Source of the DNA: Actinomycetota bacterium
GTDB taxonomy: Bacteria > Actinomycetota > Humimicrobiia > Hakubellales > JAMDDV01
Length of the DNA stretch: 19,913 bases
Direction of reading: 5' to 3'
Assembly (NCBI GenBank): GCA_023488455.1
Contig: JAMDDV010000020.1
Coordinates: 1-19,913 of the forward strand
Shown here: one piece after another, positions 13,345 through 19,913 of the stretch
How the letters are laid out: every line of letters begins with the position of its first letter
Position numbering within the stretch: the first letter of the stretch is position 1
Translations under genes and position numbers: made by a program
The notes under the pieces: generated by a model
Told to the model about the DNA's origin: nothing
Database searches by the model: none
The model's input: only the letters and a program-made list of their open reading frames with translations

Positions 13345-14838
13345 CTAAATTCTCTCCCATAATGGAGGTATCATGTACTTACCCGAATCCCCCAAAACTA
13401 TTGGCTTAATTCCTGATATCTCACATAAATATGTCATTGCTCTTAGCCTATCACCTGCAACACCGATTACATGATTACACGGAAAAACAGTTATGAACTC
13501 ATCAAAGGTGCATTCAAGCCTCGCATGAACATGTGGCCAGGTAGGGTCGGTCTGCTCATTTATTTTCCTTCTCTCCTCAGCAGGTAGTTCAAGACTTTCT
13601 CCCCTTACTAGAACCATATAGGGTCTATCATCCCAGAGTCCGAGACGAGCAAATGTCATCTTTCCTGGAGCAGCATCAAACTCAACTGATGCACCACCTG
13701 CCTTAAAATAAAACTCAAGTGCTGGATGGAAAGTTATCTTCTTGAAGTTCTCTTTTGGATCAAAGCTCTGAGCAGCGTACCAGCTTGCATGGTTTCCTGA
13801 ATTACACCAATCCCAAATATCCTTATCTGGGTGATAGAGCCTGACATCCATGAATAGGACTGGCAATCCGCCTGAAATATATTTAAACATCTGCATAGTA
13901 ATTGCTGCATAGGCGTCTGCCTCGGTTGCGCACATAGTTGGCTCCTTAGGACCATTCCAATCATAAGGATCGTTCATTAGCATCTCTGCTATATCCCCAA
14001 GGCAGATATATTCTGTAAGCTCCCTTTGACCTTTTAATCCGCAGAAGTCAAATCCATTCCCCTGATTTACTTCTTGCATGGCAAGATAGAGTCTTATTTG
14101 AGTTTTAAGGGTTTCAGGTGTTAGTGCTTCACCATCATATCTGATTTGGTCTCCCATCATACTCTCAAACCACTTCAGTCCTTTCTTAACCTGCTTTTCA
14201 TCTATATTCTCCATCTTCTTCTCAAGCCACAATTGATCTACCTGATAGCATGTAGTTCCTATTTTCTTTATGGTTGGGACAAGATGAAAAAATCCTGTTT
14301 CCATGCCCATTGAATGCCCACCATATAATCCATATACCTCATTTTGCATTGTGGTGAGCGCTTGAGCAGCTCTTATCCAATCGAAGACCTTCAATTGCAT
14401 AACTGGATTATCGGGTTCTCCTATGATTCTGTGAGTTCTAATACCAGTCTGCCTGAGTGCTCCATCTGTCGCAAGAAGCCCAACATTGCCGGGATACTTA
14501 CCATTATTATTTGAAAGACTCAAAATTGGCTTATCTCTACCTATAGAATTAACGAAAGGCCAGACTAAAAATGGAAAATCCCAGACGTTATAGCACATAA
14601 CTACGCTCTTACAATTAGCACTGGATAACTCCTCGCCTATTTTTTGGGCAACACGAACTGAAGTTATTATTTCAGAACCAACAATTACCTCAGGTGAAGA
14701 ACCATCTATATTCTTCAGATTTTCCCTCATCAAATCTGCCCATTTTTGGATAACCACTATATTTTCAGGATTGTTTTGGTGCCAGACATGCTCACGCTCA
14801 TCATTTAGCATGACAATACCTATTGGAGTAGTTCTCAT
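13345..14838 (-). CDS. L-fucose/L-arabinose isomerase-like protein
   Basis: A 497-residue protein of the fucose isomerase superfamily, which interconverts aldoses and ketoses with a divalent metal. The three metal ligands expected by comparison with FucI are visible as Glu306 (CATEADAYAA), Asp331 (FMDVRLY) and His456 (FPCNHVIGVAGD). Length is between arabinose and fucose isomerases, and similarity appears loose, so the sugar is not assigned. The ATG at 14838 is preferred to the overlapping GTG at 14841; AAGAGA stands a few bases upstream. The gene follows lacI and the 25-codon ORF and precedes the URO-D remnant and the importer, so it probably acts on the imported sugar. Confidence 0.85.
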   Translation of the reverse strand: MRTTPIGIVMLNDEREHVWHQNNPENIVVIQKWADLMRENLKNIDGSSPEVIVGSEIITSVRVAQKIGEELSSANCKSVVMCYNVWDFPFLVWPFVNSIGRDKPILSLSNNNGKYPGNVGLLATDGALRQTGIRTHRIIGEPDNPVMQLKVFDWIRAAQALTTMQNEVYGLYGGHSMGMETGFFHLVPTIKKIGTTCYQVDQLWLEKKMENIDEKQVKKGLKWFESMMGDQIRYDGEALTPETLKTQIRLYLAMQEVNQGNGFDFCGLKGQRELTEYICLGDIAEMLMNDPYDWNGPKEPTMCATEADAYAAITMQMFKYISGGLPVLFMDVRLYHPDKDIWDWCNSGNHASWYAAQSFDPKENFKKITFHPALEFYFKAGGASVEFDAAPGKMTFARLGLWDDRPYMVLVRGESLELPAEERRKINEQTDPTWPHVHARLECTFDEFITVFPCNHVIGVAGDRLRAMTYLCEISGIKPIVLGDSGKYMIPPLWERI

Positions 14839-14867
14839 CACTGTTCTCTTTCTTTAACATACAATAC

Positions 14868-14945
14868 TTACAACTTAGGATGATGTGCCGGCCAGCCTTC
14901 TAAAAGATAAGGACTTCGATCAGATTTTGACATTCCAACAGTCAT
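14868..14945 (-). CDS. 25-codon ORF coupled to the lacI stop
   Basis: The ATG at 14945 overlaps the lacI TGA by four bases (ATGA), a typical coupling arrangement. The peptide is MTVGMSKSDRSPYLLEGWPA followed by HHPKL, then TAA. An inner ATG at 14933 is possible. Composition is protein-like (Trp, Pro, His) rather than low-complexity, and the ORF ends 29 bases before the isomerase ATG. It may be a small peptide, a translational bridge keeping ribosomes on the operon, or the remnant of a lost gene. I recognise no family. Confidence 0.35.
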   Translation of the reverse strand: MTVGMSKSDRSPYLLEGWPAHHPKL

Positions 14946-15985
14946 AGTAGTGACCGATGTATATTATCTTTTTTAGATCTTTCGCTACCACAAGATTCTC
15001 GGATGATAAGGGTAGGTTTCATTATTATCTGACGTATCCGCTTTCTCTTACTATTACTCGCCAACCGTTCCAGAAGCATCTGAGCAGCCATAGTGCCCAT
15101 TTCATAAGCAGGCTGAGCGACTACAGTAAGAAAGGGATAAATAAGAGAGGCCTGGGGAATATCATCGAAGCAGACCAGTGCCATATCATCAGGTACACTA
15201 AGCCCCGCTTCCCGTAGGGCTTGAAGCACACCCACGGCTATGAAATTATTGACAGCAAAGATGGCTGTGGGCCACGGTTCTCTTGCCAGAAGTTCCTTGG
15301 TCAGCCGATATCCACTCTCTTGTTTGTGTTCCCCTCTAAGGATTAGCCTCTCTTCCAAAGGAAGACCATGTTCTTGCAGAGCTTTTAAATAGCCCTGCAG
15401 TCGGTCCTCTGCTGTAGATACATATGAAGGGCCACCAATTAAGGCTATGCGACTATGTCCTAGACTGATCAGATGCTTGATCAACTGATAGGCCCCATCC
15501 AAGCTATCTCCACGTACTGAATCCGACTCAAACCCTTGCACTTTGCGGTCAATAATCACACAAGGTACATTTTGGTATTTCAAAAGACGAAGATGTTTAC
15601 CATCCTTTCTGGCCGGAGCGATAATAATGCCATCTACCTGGCGGCGTAAAAGCACATTGATGTAATTCGCCTCTTTGATGACATCTTCATCGGTATTGCA
15701 GAGAATAACACTGAAGCTCTTCTTGTCAGCAACATCTTCTACTCCCCGGGCTACTGTTGTCCAAAAGGGGTTTGTAACATCAGTAAGGATGAGAGCTACT
15801 ATATTAGTTTGCTTAGAGCGAAGACTGCGAGCAAGAGCGTTGGGGACATATCTCAACTCTGCAATGGCTTCCTCTACACGTTTCCGAGTGTCTCTTCTTA
15901 CATATCCTGAGTTATTGATGACGCGAGAGACAGTTATCGGGGAAACACCAGCCAGTTTTGCAACATTTTGAATTGTGGGCACCAT
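14942..15985 (-). CDS. LacI-family transcriptional repressor
   Basis: A 347-residue regulator. The N-terminal helix-turn-helix (TIQNVAKLAGVSPITVSRVIN, residues 4-24) and hinge helix (PNALARSLRSKQT, about 48-60) bind DNA, and the rest is a periplasmic-binding-protein-like sugar sensor from about residue 62. AAAGGA precedes the ATG. It is the first gene after a strong promoter that carries two LacI-type operators, and the isomerase and sugar importer follow on the same strand, so it most likely represses its own operon and is released by the imported sugar or a derivative. The last residues (KKDNIHRSLL) extend slightly past the usual end. Confidence 0.95.
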   Translation of the reverse strand: MVPTIQNVAKLAGVSPITVSRVINNSGYVRRDTRKRVEEAIAELRYVPNALARSLRSKQTNIVALILTDVTNPFWTTVARGVEDVADKKSFSVILCNTDEDVIKEANYINVLLRRQVDGIIIAPARKDGKHLRLLKYQNVPCVIIDRKVQGFESDSVRGDSLDGAYQLIKHLISLGHSRIALIGGPSYVSTAEDRLQGYLKALQEHGLPLEERLILRGEHKQESGYRLTKELLAREPWPTAIFAVNNFIAVGVLQALREAGLSVPDDMALVCFDDIPQASLIYPFLTVVAQPAYEMGTMAAQMLLERLASNSKRKRIRQIIMKPTLIIRESCGSERSKKDNIHRSLL

Positions 15986-16113
15986 TATTCCTTTCGCACT
16001 TTTAATAGCAATTTGACAATAAAATCGGTTTTTTATCAGCCATCATGCAGTTCTTCCACTATTTAGGAATAGATGAATATTTAAATACGATGTTTAATAT
16101 ACTTATCATAATC

Positions 16114-16141
16114 TGATACCGATACCATGATACCGTTATCA
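16114..16141. promoter_or_regulatory. Two abutting LacI-type operators
   Basis: TGATACCGATACCA (16114-16127) is followed without a gap by TGATACCGTTATCA (16128-16141). The second is a near-perfect 14-bp palindrome with the central CG typical of LacI-family sites; the first shares its left half TGATACCG. They begin directly after the -10 box of the lacI promoter and cover the expected start site, an ideal place for repression. Confidence 0.75.
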
Positions 16142-16142
16142 T

Positions 16143-16170
16143 ATTTTATCACAATCCACATGTATGTCAA
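16143..16170 (-). promoter_or_regulatory. Sigma70 promoter of lacI operon
   Basis: On the minus strand a perfect TTGACA (16165-16170) and TAAAAT (16143-16148, 5 of 6) are 16 bp apart. The predicted start near 16136 lies within the operator pair. It leaves an untranslated leader of about 150 bases before the lacI ATG at 15985. The rest of the 331-bp gap (15986-16316) contains no supported gene. Confidence 0.75.
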
Positions 16171-16316
16171 TAAAGCTAATTGCATCAAATAGAAAAATAC
16201 TTGAAATAGTTTTGGTACCTGATTATTTTTAAATAACCATGACCGTTTTAAACAAATGAGACAACTATGGTCACTCCCCAACACCATAAGGTTACCGGTC
16301 AAGTAGGAAACTCGCG

Positions 16317-17435
16317 CTAACCTATCAGGATTTCATTGACAACACGGATGGTATTCTCGGCAAGTCCTGTGCCCTGAGCCTTCTGAAGCTCTTCCCTATT
16401 TGCATATATAAGAAGAGCCTTTTTAAGCCCATTAGCAAACATCTCCTTTGAAAGAGCCATAGCTATCACTGGTTCCATACGATATGTGTACTGATCTTCC
16501 ACAAACCATCCCTGATAGTTAGTATCGATAGCTGCATAGCAAAAATCAGTTAGACGCCAGACATCACCAGTACCAGCACACAGATCTTCATCATTTGATC
16601 TATGCTTGGCATTGTTTAGATGAAAGTTCACTACAGGAATATTAAAAGCTTTTGCTGTATAAAGCATATCAGCTGGCTCAACACCGCACATCTGCTCATG
16701 GCCATAATCAATACATACACCCATATTCACTCCACCGCAAATCTTATTTACATGTGAGACTACTAAGAACGCCTTGGCTGATGTAGATAGTATCATATTC
16801 CCCTCACGTGGTTCCTTTAGCTTAGGCTCCACTGCAAATATAAGCCCAGAATTTGTAGCTCTTTTGTTAATCTCTATACACCCCTGGATAAAGTGGTTAA
16901 GTAGTTCTCCATAGTTTACTTGAAAGCTGTAATCCCAGCCATCAGATCCGGGCCAGAGAGTCACACTTTTACATCCCAGCTGATTAGCAATATCAATCGC
17001 CTGATATGCAATTTCCAGTGCATCTATACGAATACTCGCTTTTGGGTTAGCTAAACCACCAAGCCGCCATTTAAAATCTGTCCATAAATTTATGTTCAAA
17101 TTAGTGGGATATATCATATAACTATTTAGTGCATCTCTAGTTGCTATTATCAGACTATCAATTGGTCTATGATTATCATCGAGAAACACTGAATCATGAA
17201 ATTCTATACCCTTTATACCAGCTTCAGCGACACGTTTGATCTGGGCCAAGATTCCCGAATCGAAACTTTTATTTTGGTAGGCAGGAGCAAAACGGTCAGA
17301 AAAACCACCTGCACACCAATGACCTGCAGCAAACTTTATGTCGAACTCTGCAAAAAACTCGTCTACCTTCTCGCCTTTCATATAACACTTGTATTTATCT
17401 TCTATATGGACAAGATTTTCCTCAGTAATTTTCAT
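16317..17435 (-). CDS. Xylose-isomerase-like TIM-barrel sugar isomerase/epimerase
   Basis: A 372-residue AP-endonuclease-2/xylose-isomerase-type barrel. Metal-binding residues are visible in family order: Glu203 (FAVEPKLKEP), Asp243 (CIDYGHEQ), His272 (NFHLNNA) and Glu313 (FVEDQYTYR). Residues around 160-168 (LWPGSDGWD) resemble the substrate-facing loop of aldose isomerases such as xylose and rhamnose isomerase. It probably interconverts an aldose and ketose, or epimerises a keto sugar. AAAGGAG precedes the ATG. It is the last gene of the upstream group, 38 bp after the mutarotase, and is followed by the lacI promoter region. With the fucose-isomerase-like gene, the locus has two different isomerase folds. 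Confidence 0.85.
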   Translation of the reverse strand: MKITEENLVHIEDKYKCYMKGEKVDEFFAEFDIKFAAGHWCAGGFSDRFAPAYQNKSFDSGILAQIKRVAEAGIKGIEFHDSVFLDDNHRPIDSLIIATRDALNSYMIYPTNLNINLWTDFKWRLGGLANPKASIRIDALEIAYQAIDIANQLGCKSVTLWPGSDGWDYSFQVNYGELLNHFIQGCIEINKRATNSGLIFAVEPKLKEPREGNMILSTSAKAFLVVSHVNKICGGVNMGVCIDYGHEQMCGVEPADMLYTAKAFNIPVVNFHLNNAKHRSNDEDLCAGTGDVWRLTDFCYAAIDTNYQGWFVEDQYTYRMEPVIAMALSKEMFANGLKKALLIYANREELQKAQGTGLAENTIRVVNEILIG

Positions 17436-17473
17436 TTTTCTCTCCTTTCTTCATTTTCTCTCTCTCATAGTTT

Positions 17474-17950
17474 TTATCCACAGACCAAGATTATGTTACT
17501 AAAAGGAGTTGCATCGCCTGTACGTATGCAAGCACTAGCACTTTGGGCAAGCTCCTTGAACTCTACGCAGCCTAAACTTTCCAGAAGCGTGTTTTTTGTC
17601 TTCAACCACTTGTAACGCTCTGGCGCCGCTTTCTTTATCTCCTCCACACAGATAATACGATCATACGTAAAGTGTCCTTCGATTGCCTGAAGAACATCAG
17701 GTATCATGGGAATACCAGGCATAAGCGAAATGTCCAAGAGGTTCTTCTGCGCAAATGTAGGAAAGCCTAAATCTGTTACGAGAAGCATATCTGTGTGTCC
17801 CAGTCGTAATACCAGATTTGCAAGTTCCGGATTCAGCAATTTTGCAGAAGGTTGAACAAACTGGCCTGTCTTCATTTTTGTAAAGAATCGATCCCTTTGC
17901 TCTTTGGTAAAACGTAGTTTTGTATCAACAACGGAAAATATCTTCTGCAT
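17474..17950 (-). CDS. RbsD/FucU-family sugar mutarotase
   Basis: A 158-residue protein of the family that interconverts pyranose, furanose and anomeric forms of sugars. The family signatures RLGHTDMLLVTDLGFP (with the catalytic-type His), SLMPGIPMIPDVLQAI and the ending ATPFSNIILVCG are all present. Escherichia coli RbsD is about 139 residues; this protein carries about 35 extra residues before the RLGHTD region. The ATG at 17950 is chosen because AAAGGA is just upstream and it lies 7 bp after the cupin stop; the longer frame starts with TTG inside the cupin gene. It should feed the correct sugar anomer to the isomerases. Confidence 0.88.
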   Translation of the reverse strand: MQKIFSVVDTKLRFTKEQRDRFFTKMKTGQFVQPSAKLLNPELANLVLRLGHTDMLLVTDLGFPTFAQKNLLDISLMPGIPMIPDVLQAIEGHFTYDRIICVEEIKKAAPERYKWLKTKNTLLESLGCVEFKELAQSASACIRTGDATPFSNIILVCG

Positions 17951-17957
17951 GTGTCCT

Positions 17958-18440
17958 TTATTTCTCACCGACAACTTGCAATACTTCGTCTAGCTCTTGC
18001 ACAGTCAAATCATTTGCCGAAGTATTATCTGCAAATACTACCAATATCTTTACCTTTTCCCTGCCCATAGCGAGAGGTAATCCATGCCAGCAACCCTTCT
18101 TCATGGTAACACCCAGGCCCAATGAGACACGAAAGACCTGAATCTTATCTATTTCCAAGTTGCCTGCCCCTGCAACGGGAAGAAGAAAATCACCATTGAG
18201 CGGAATTAGTGCTTCAAGTGTATCCCTATGGTACTCCATAACTGATATGGTGTTATATGAAGGCTCGGCGATGACCACTCCTATCTCCCCTTTACCACCG
18301 ACATCCAAAACTGACAACTGCTTCCAATATTTAATATGCTGAAAACTAGCTGTGGGTGCAGATTTGGGTTCTAAAGCATATAAACTTCCAAATGTAGCAA
18401 AGCTTTCTTTATTCAGTTCATGTACCTTTAGAGTATTCAT
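17958..18440 (-). CDS. AllA-like cupin (ureidoglycolate lyase superfamily)
   Basis: A 160-residue RmlC-type cupin. It resembles ureidoglycolate lyase in EYHRDTLEALIPLNGDFLLPVA (about residues 69-90) and GVTMKKGCWHGLPLAMG (about 109-125), with His71 and His119 in the places where AllA has conserved histidines, and a closing TVQEL. No purine or allantoin genes are near, and the surroundings are sugar enzymes, so a literal ureidoglycolate lyase role is doubtful. An acid-sugar or hydroxy-acid lyase/isomerase role is possible but not shown. AAGGAGG stands 9 bases before the ATG. Confidence 0.72.
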   Translation of the reverse strand: MNTLKVHELNKESFATFGSLYALEPKSAPTASFQHIKYWKQLSVLDVGGKGEIGVVIAEPSYNTISVMEYHRDTLEALIPLNGDFLLPVAGAGNLEIDKIQVFRVSLGLGVTMKKGCWHGLPLAMGREKVKILVVFADNTSANDLTVQELDEVLQVVGEK

Positions 18441-18495
18441 GATATGATTCCTCCTTAATTATTGTGGCAAACAGTGCTTGGCAACAGAAGTTAAC

Positions 18496-19620
18496 CTACT
18501 GATAACAAGCAACCTCTTTCACTGCATTTGCATAGGCCTGCACATTTTCTATTAGCACGTCAAAAAAGTGGTCGCACATACTCATTATGTATCCGCCATT
18601 CTTGCCAGCTTTTTCGAAACATTCCTTGACTTTCTCGCGAATAAAGTCAGGGTTCTGAGTAAGCCAATGAACCTGATTAAATCCACCAATGAGGCAAAGC
18701 TTATCCCCAACCCGTTCCTTGATTTCCGCCAAATCTACATCACCGTGGAGTTCTGCGGGAGTAAGGGTCTCAATTGCATCAGACCCATTTTCTAAAACCA
18801 TATCAAGCATGGGCATTGCCTTCCCACAAAGATGGTAGACAATCTTAGCCCCAAGTTTCTCATGTATAGCTTTATTCAACTCTTTGTCGTATGGCAAGCA
18901 AAACTCTCGATGCATGTCCGGTGAAATTACACTGGCCGAGCCATCCCCACCACCCATCTCAATCAAATCTATACGGGCACCTACTAACTGATTGATATTT
19001 TTAAGCTTTTTGTCTGTTAACGAACGTAGGAATCTGTGTACCTTATCAGGATAATCGTAAGCCCAAAATATCATCTTTTGAGCTCCTGCATAATTACAGG
19101 CGTCCTGCCAGGAACTCGGTTGATGACCCCAAGGATGACAGCGTAAGATACCATCATCACCCAAACGTTCAGCTGCCTCATTGATGGTTTCAATATTGGG
19201 TTCGGGCACATCAAGGTATTTTTCCACCAACTCAAAATCATCTGGATGTTTCACTGGATATTCCACCACCCAACCCATTTTATTTGTCATCTCCATAGTC
19301 TTGGTCAATATACCGTCAGGAGTAATTATTTCAAACTCATAAACCACGTTTTCCCCGCGTGGGTGACTCTTAGTAATGACTTCCCATTGAGGTCCACCGA
19401 ATATATCTGCTCCGAAGAAGGTGATACCAGATGAACTCGTGTCTTTAGTAGCATAGAAATAAATGACTGAATCCAGACCAAACTTTTCATATGCCTGGAA
19501 CTGATCAATACCGTTACAATAGGTATCCAGAAAATAGGGCATCCAAGAGTGTACCGCTGCTGGCAATCGATCAGGTATCTCCAGTTTAAGTGCTTTAAGT
19601 AACCTATCCCGGCCTGTCAT
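18496..19620 (-). CDS. URO-D/MtaA family methyltransferase-like protein
   Basis: A 374-residue barrel protein of the uroporphyrinogen decarboxylase superfamily, on the side of the corrinoid methyltransferases. His263 and Cys265 (YHLCG) with Cys349 (SMCDH) match the HxC...C zinc motif that activates thiols in MtaA/MtbA. True heme-pathway URO-D lacks this motif. It begins with MTGRDRLLKA and PDRLP, the usual N-terminus. GGGAG precedes the ATG, and only 3 bp separate it from the upstream E1 beta gene. Methyl transfer from or to a corrinoid, or demethylation of a methoxylated compound, is a family-based guess. No corrinoid protein gene is in the window, and URO-D members in sugar operons have no settled role. 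Confidence 0.85.
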   Translation of the reverse strand: MTGRDRLLKALKLEIPDRLPAAVHSWMPYFLDTYCNGIDQFQAYEKFGLDSVIYFYATKDTSSSGITFFGADIFGGPQWEVITKSHPRGENVVYEFEIITPDGILTKTMEMTNKMGWVVEYPVKHPDDFELVEKYLDVPEPNIETINEAAERLGDDGILRCHPWGHQPSSWQDACNYAGAQKMIFWAYDYPDKVHRFLRSLTDKKLKNINQLVGARIDLIEMGGGDGSASVISPDMHREFCLPYDKELNKAIHEKLGAKIVYHLCGKAMPMLDMVLENGSDAIETLTPAELHGDVDLAEIKERVGDKLCLIGGFNQVHWLTQNPDFIREKVKECFEKAGKNGGYIMSMCDHFFDVLIENVQAYANAVKEVACYQ

Positions 19621-19623
19621 CTT

Positions 19624-19913
19624 TCATCTCCCTATCACTTTGTTCAATAGTTCCATACACGCCTTCGATATCTTTTCCACATTAGGTAGATAAAACTCCT
19701 CCAAAACAGGACTAAAAGGCACAGGAGTATGCGGAGCAGTTAAGCATTTGACGGGTGCTTTCAGATCACCAAATGCCTTCTGAGCAACCAAAGCTGCAAT
19801 ATCTACAGCCAACCCACATCGTGGATTGCCCTCATCCACTATTACAAGCCTGCCTGTCTTCTTTACGCTACCAAGGATTGTTTCCTCATCAAGTGGGGAT
19901 AGGGATATTGGAT
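19624..19913 (-). CDS. 2-oxoacid dehydrogenase E1 beta/transketolase C-terminal domain (partial)
   Basis: The gene enters from the right edge, so only the last 95 or so residues are seen. The frame is open to the edge: SPLDEETILGSVKKTGRLVI, VDEGNPRCG, then LTAPHTPVPFSPVLEEFYLP. This is the C-terminal transketolase-like domain of pyruvate, branched-chain or acetoin dehydrogenase E1 beta subunits; the APHTPVPFSP stretch is especially typical of the acetoin/pyruvate type. With an E1 alpha partner it would use thiamine diphosphate to decarboxylate a 2-oxoacid or cleave a ketone. It is followed after 3 bp by the URO-D gene, so both probably share one transcript. Confidence 0.88.
   Translation of the reverse strand, partial: PISLSPLDEETILGSVKKTGRLVIVDEGNPRCGLAVDIAALVAQKAFGDLKAPVKCLTAPHTPVPFSPVLEEFYLPNVEKISKACMELLNKVIGR

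Noticed and set aside
16081..16302. Minus-strand 73-codon frame in the gap upstream of lacI.
   Set aside because: It runs through the lacI promoter and operators, has no convincing ribosome site and resembles no family.
16258..16302. Imperfect hairpin (TATGGT/ACCATA) after the TIM-barrel isomerase gene as a terminator.
   Set aside because: Only 6 paired bases around an 11-base loop and no adjacent T-run.
1..19913. CRISPR arrays, tRNA or rRNA genes, insertion sequences.
   Set aside because: No regularly spaced repeats, no cloverleaf or rRNA-like sequence, and no transposase or terminal inverted repeats were seen by eye; a software scan would be more sensitive.

Overview
The window comes from a bacterium, probably an anaerobic heterotroph with a moderately AT-rich genome. 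Bacterial origin is shown by strong Shine-Dalgarno sites (several AAAGGAG or AAGGAGG), sigma70-type promoters (TTGACA-16-TAAAAT before the lacI gene, TTGACG-17-TATATT before vapBC), a lipobox-bearing solute-binding lipoprotein and a LacI-family regulator. Anaerobic life is inferred from a four-subunit cytosolic NiFe hydrogenase, a small ferredoxin and a radical SAM gene. I cannot fix the phylum from the sequence.

Layout: almost everything lies on the minus strand. Reading the plus strand from the left, positions 1-1289 hold a radical SAM gene that lacks its GGEP/TNG core (probable internal deletion) and a 51-residue membrane peptide with a good ribosome site. On the minus strand follow a ferredoxin (1367-1591) and a VapBC toxin-antitoxin pair (1696-2393) with its own promoter and a hexamer-repeat operator candidate. 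From 2498 to 9599 is a probable long operon, transcribed right to left: a polyprenol/diacylglycerol kinase-like membrane protein, an iron-type alcohol dehydrogenase, a double-GAF sensor, then hydB-hydG-hydD-hydA, a group 3b (sulfhydrogenase-type, NAD(P)-linked) hydrogenase. Its large subunit stops exactly at the His where the usual C-terminal maturation peptide would begin.

From 9732 to the right end is a carbohydrate-use region, also on the minus strand. The upstream (right-hand) operon encodes the C-terminus of a transketolase-like 2-oxoacid dehydrogenase E1 beta (cut by the window edge), a URO-D/MtaA-family protein, an AllA-like cupin, an RbsD/FucU-type sugar mutarotase and a TIM-barrel sugar isomerase. 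Then comes a LacI repressor gene preceded by a textbook promoter with two abutting 14-bp operators, a 25-codon peptide overlapping its stop, an L-fucose-isomerase-like protein, a broken URO-D gene start, and a sugar ABC importer (binding lipoprotein and two permeases; no ATPase gene here).

Together the right half reads as import of a sugar, anomer interconversion, two isomerisation steps and an unexplained URO-D/cupin/TPP-enzyme branch, under LacI control. The substrate cannot be deduced. The left half reads as NAD(P)H/H2 redox balancing next to an alcohol dehydrogenase. The least explained parts are the URO-D-containing sugar cluster, the URO-D remnant between the isomerase and the importer, the extension-less hydrogenase subunit, and two similar dyads between the two operons.
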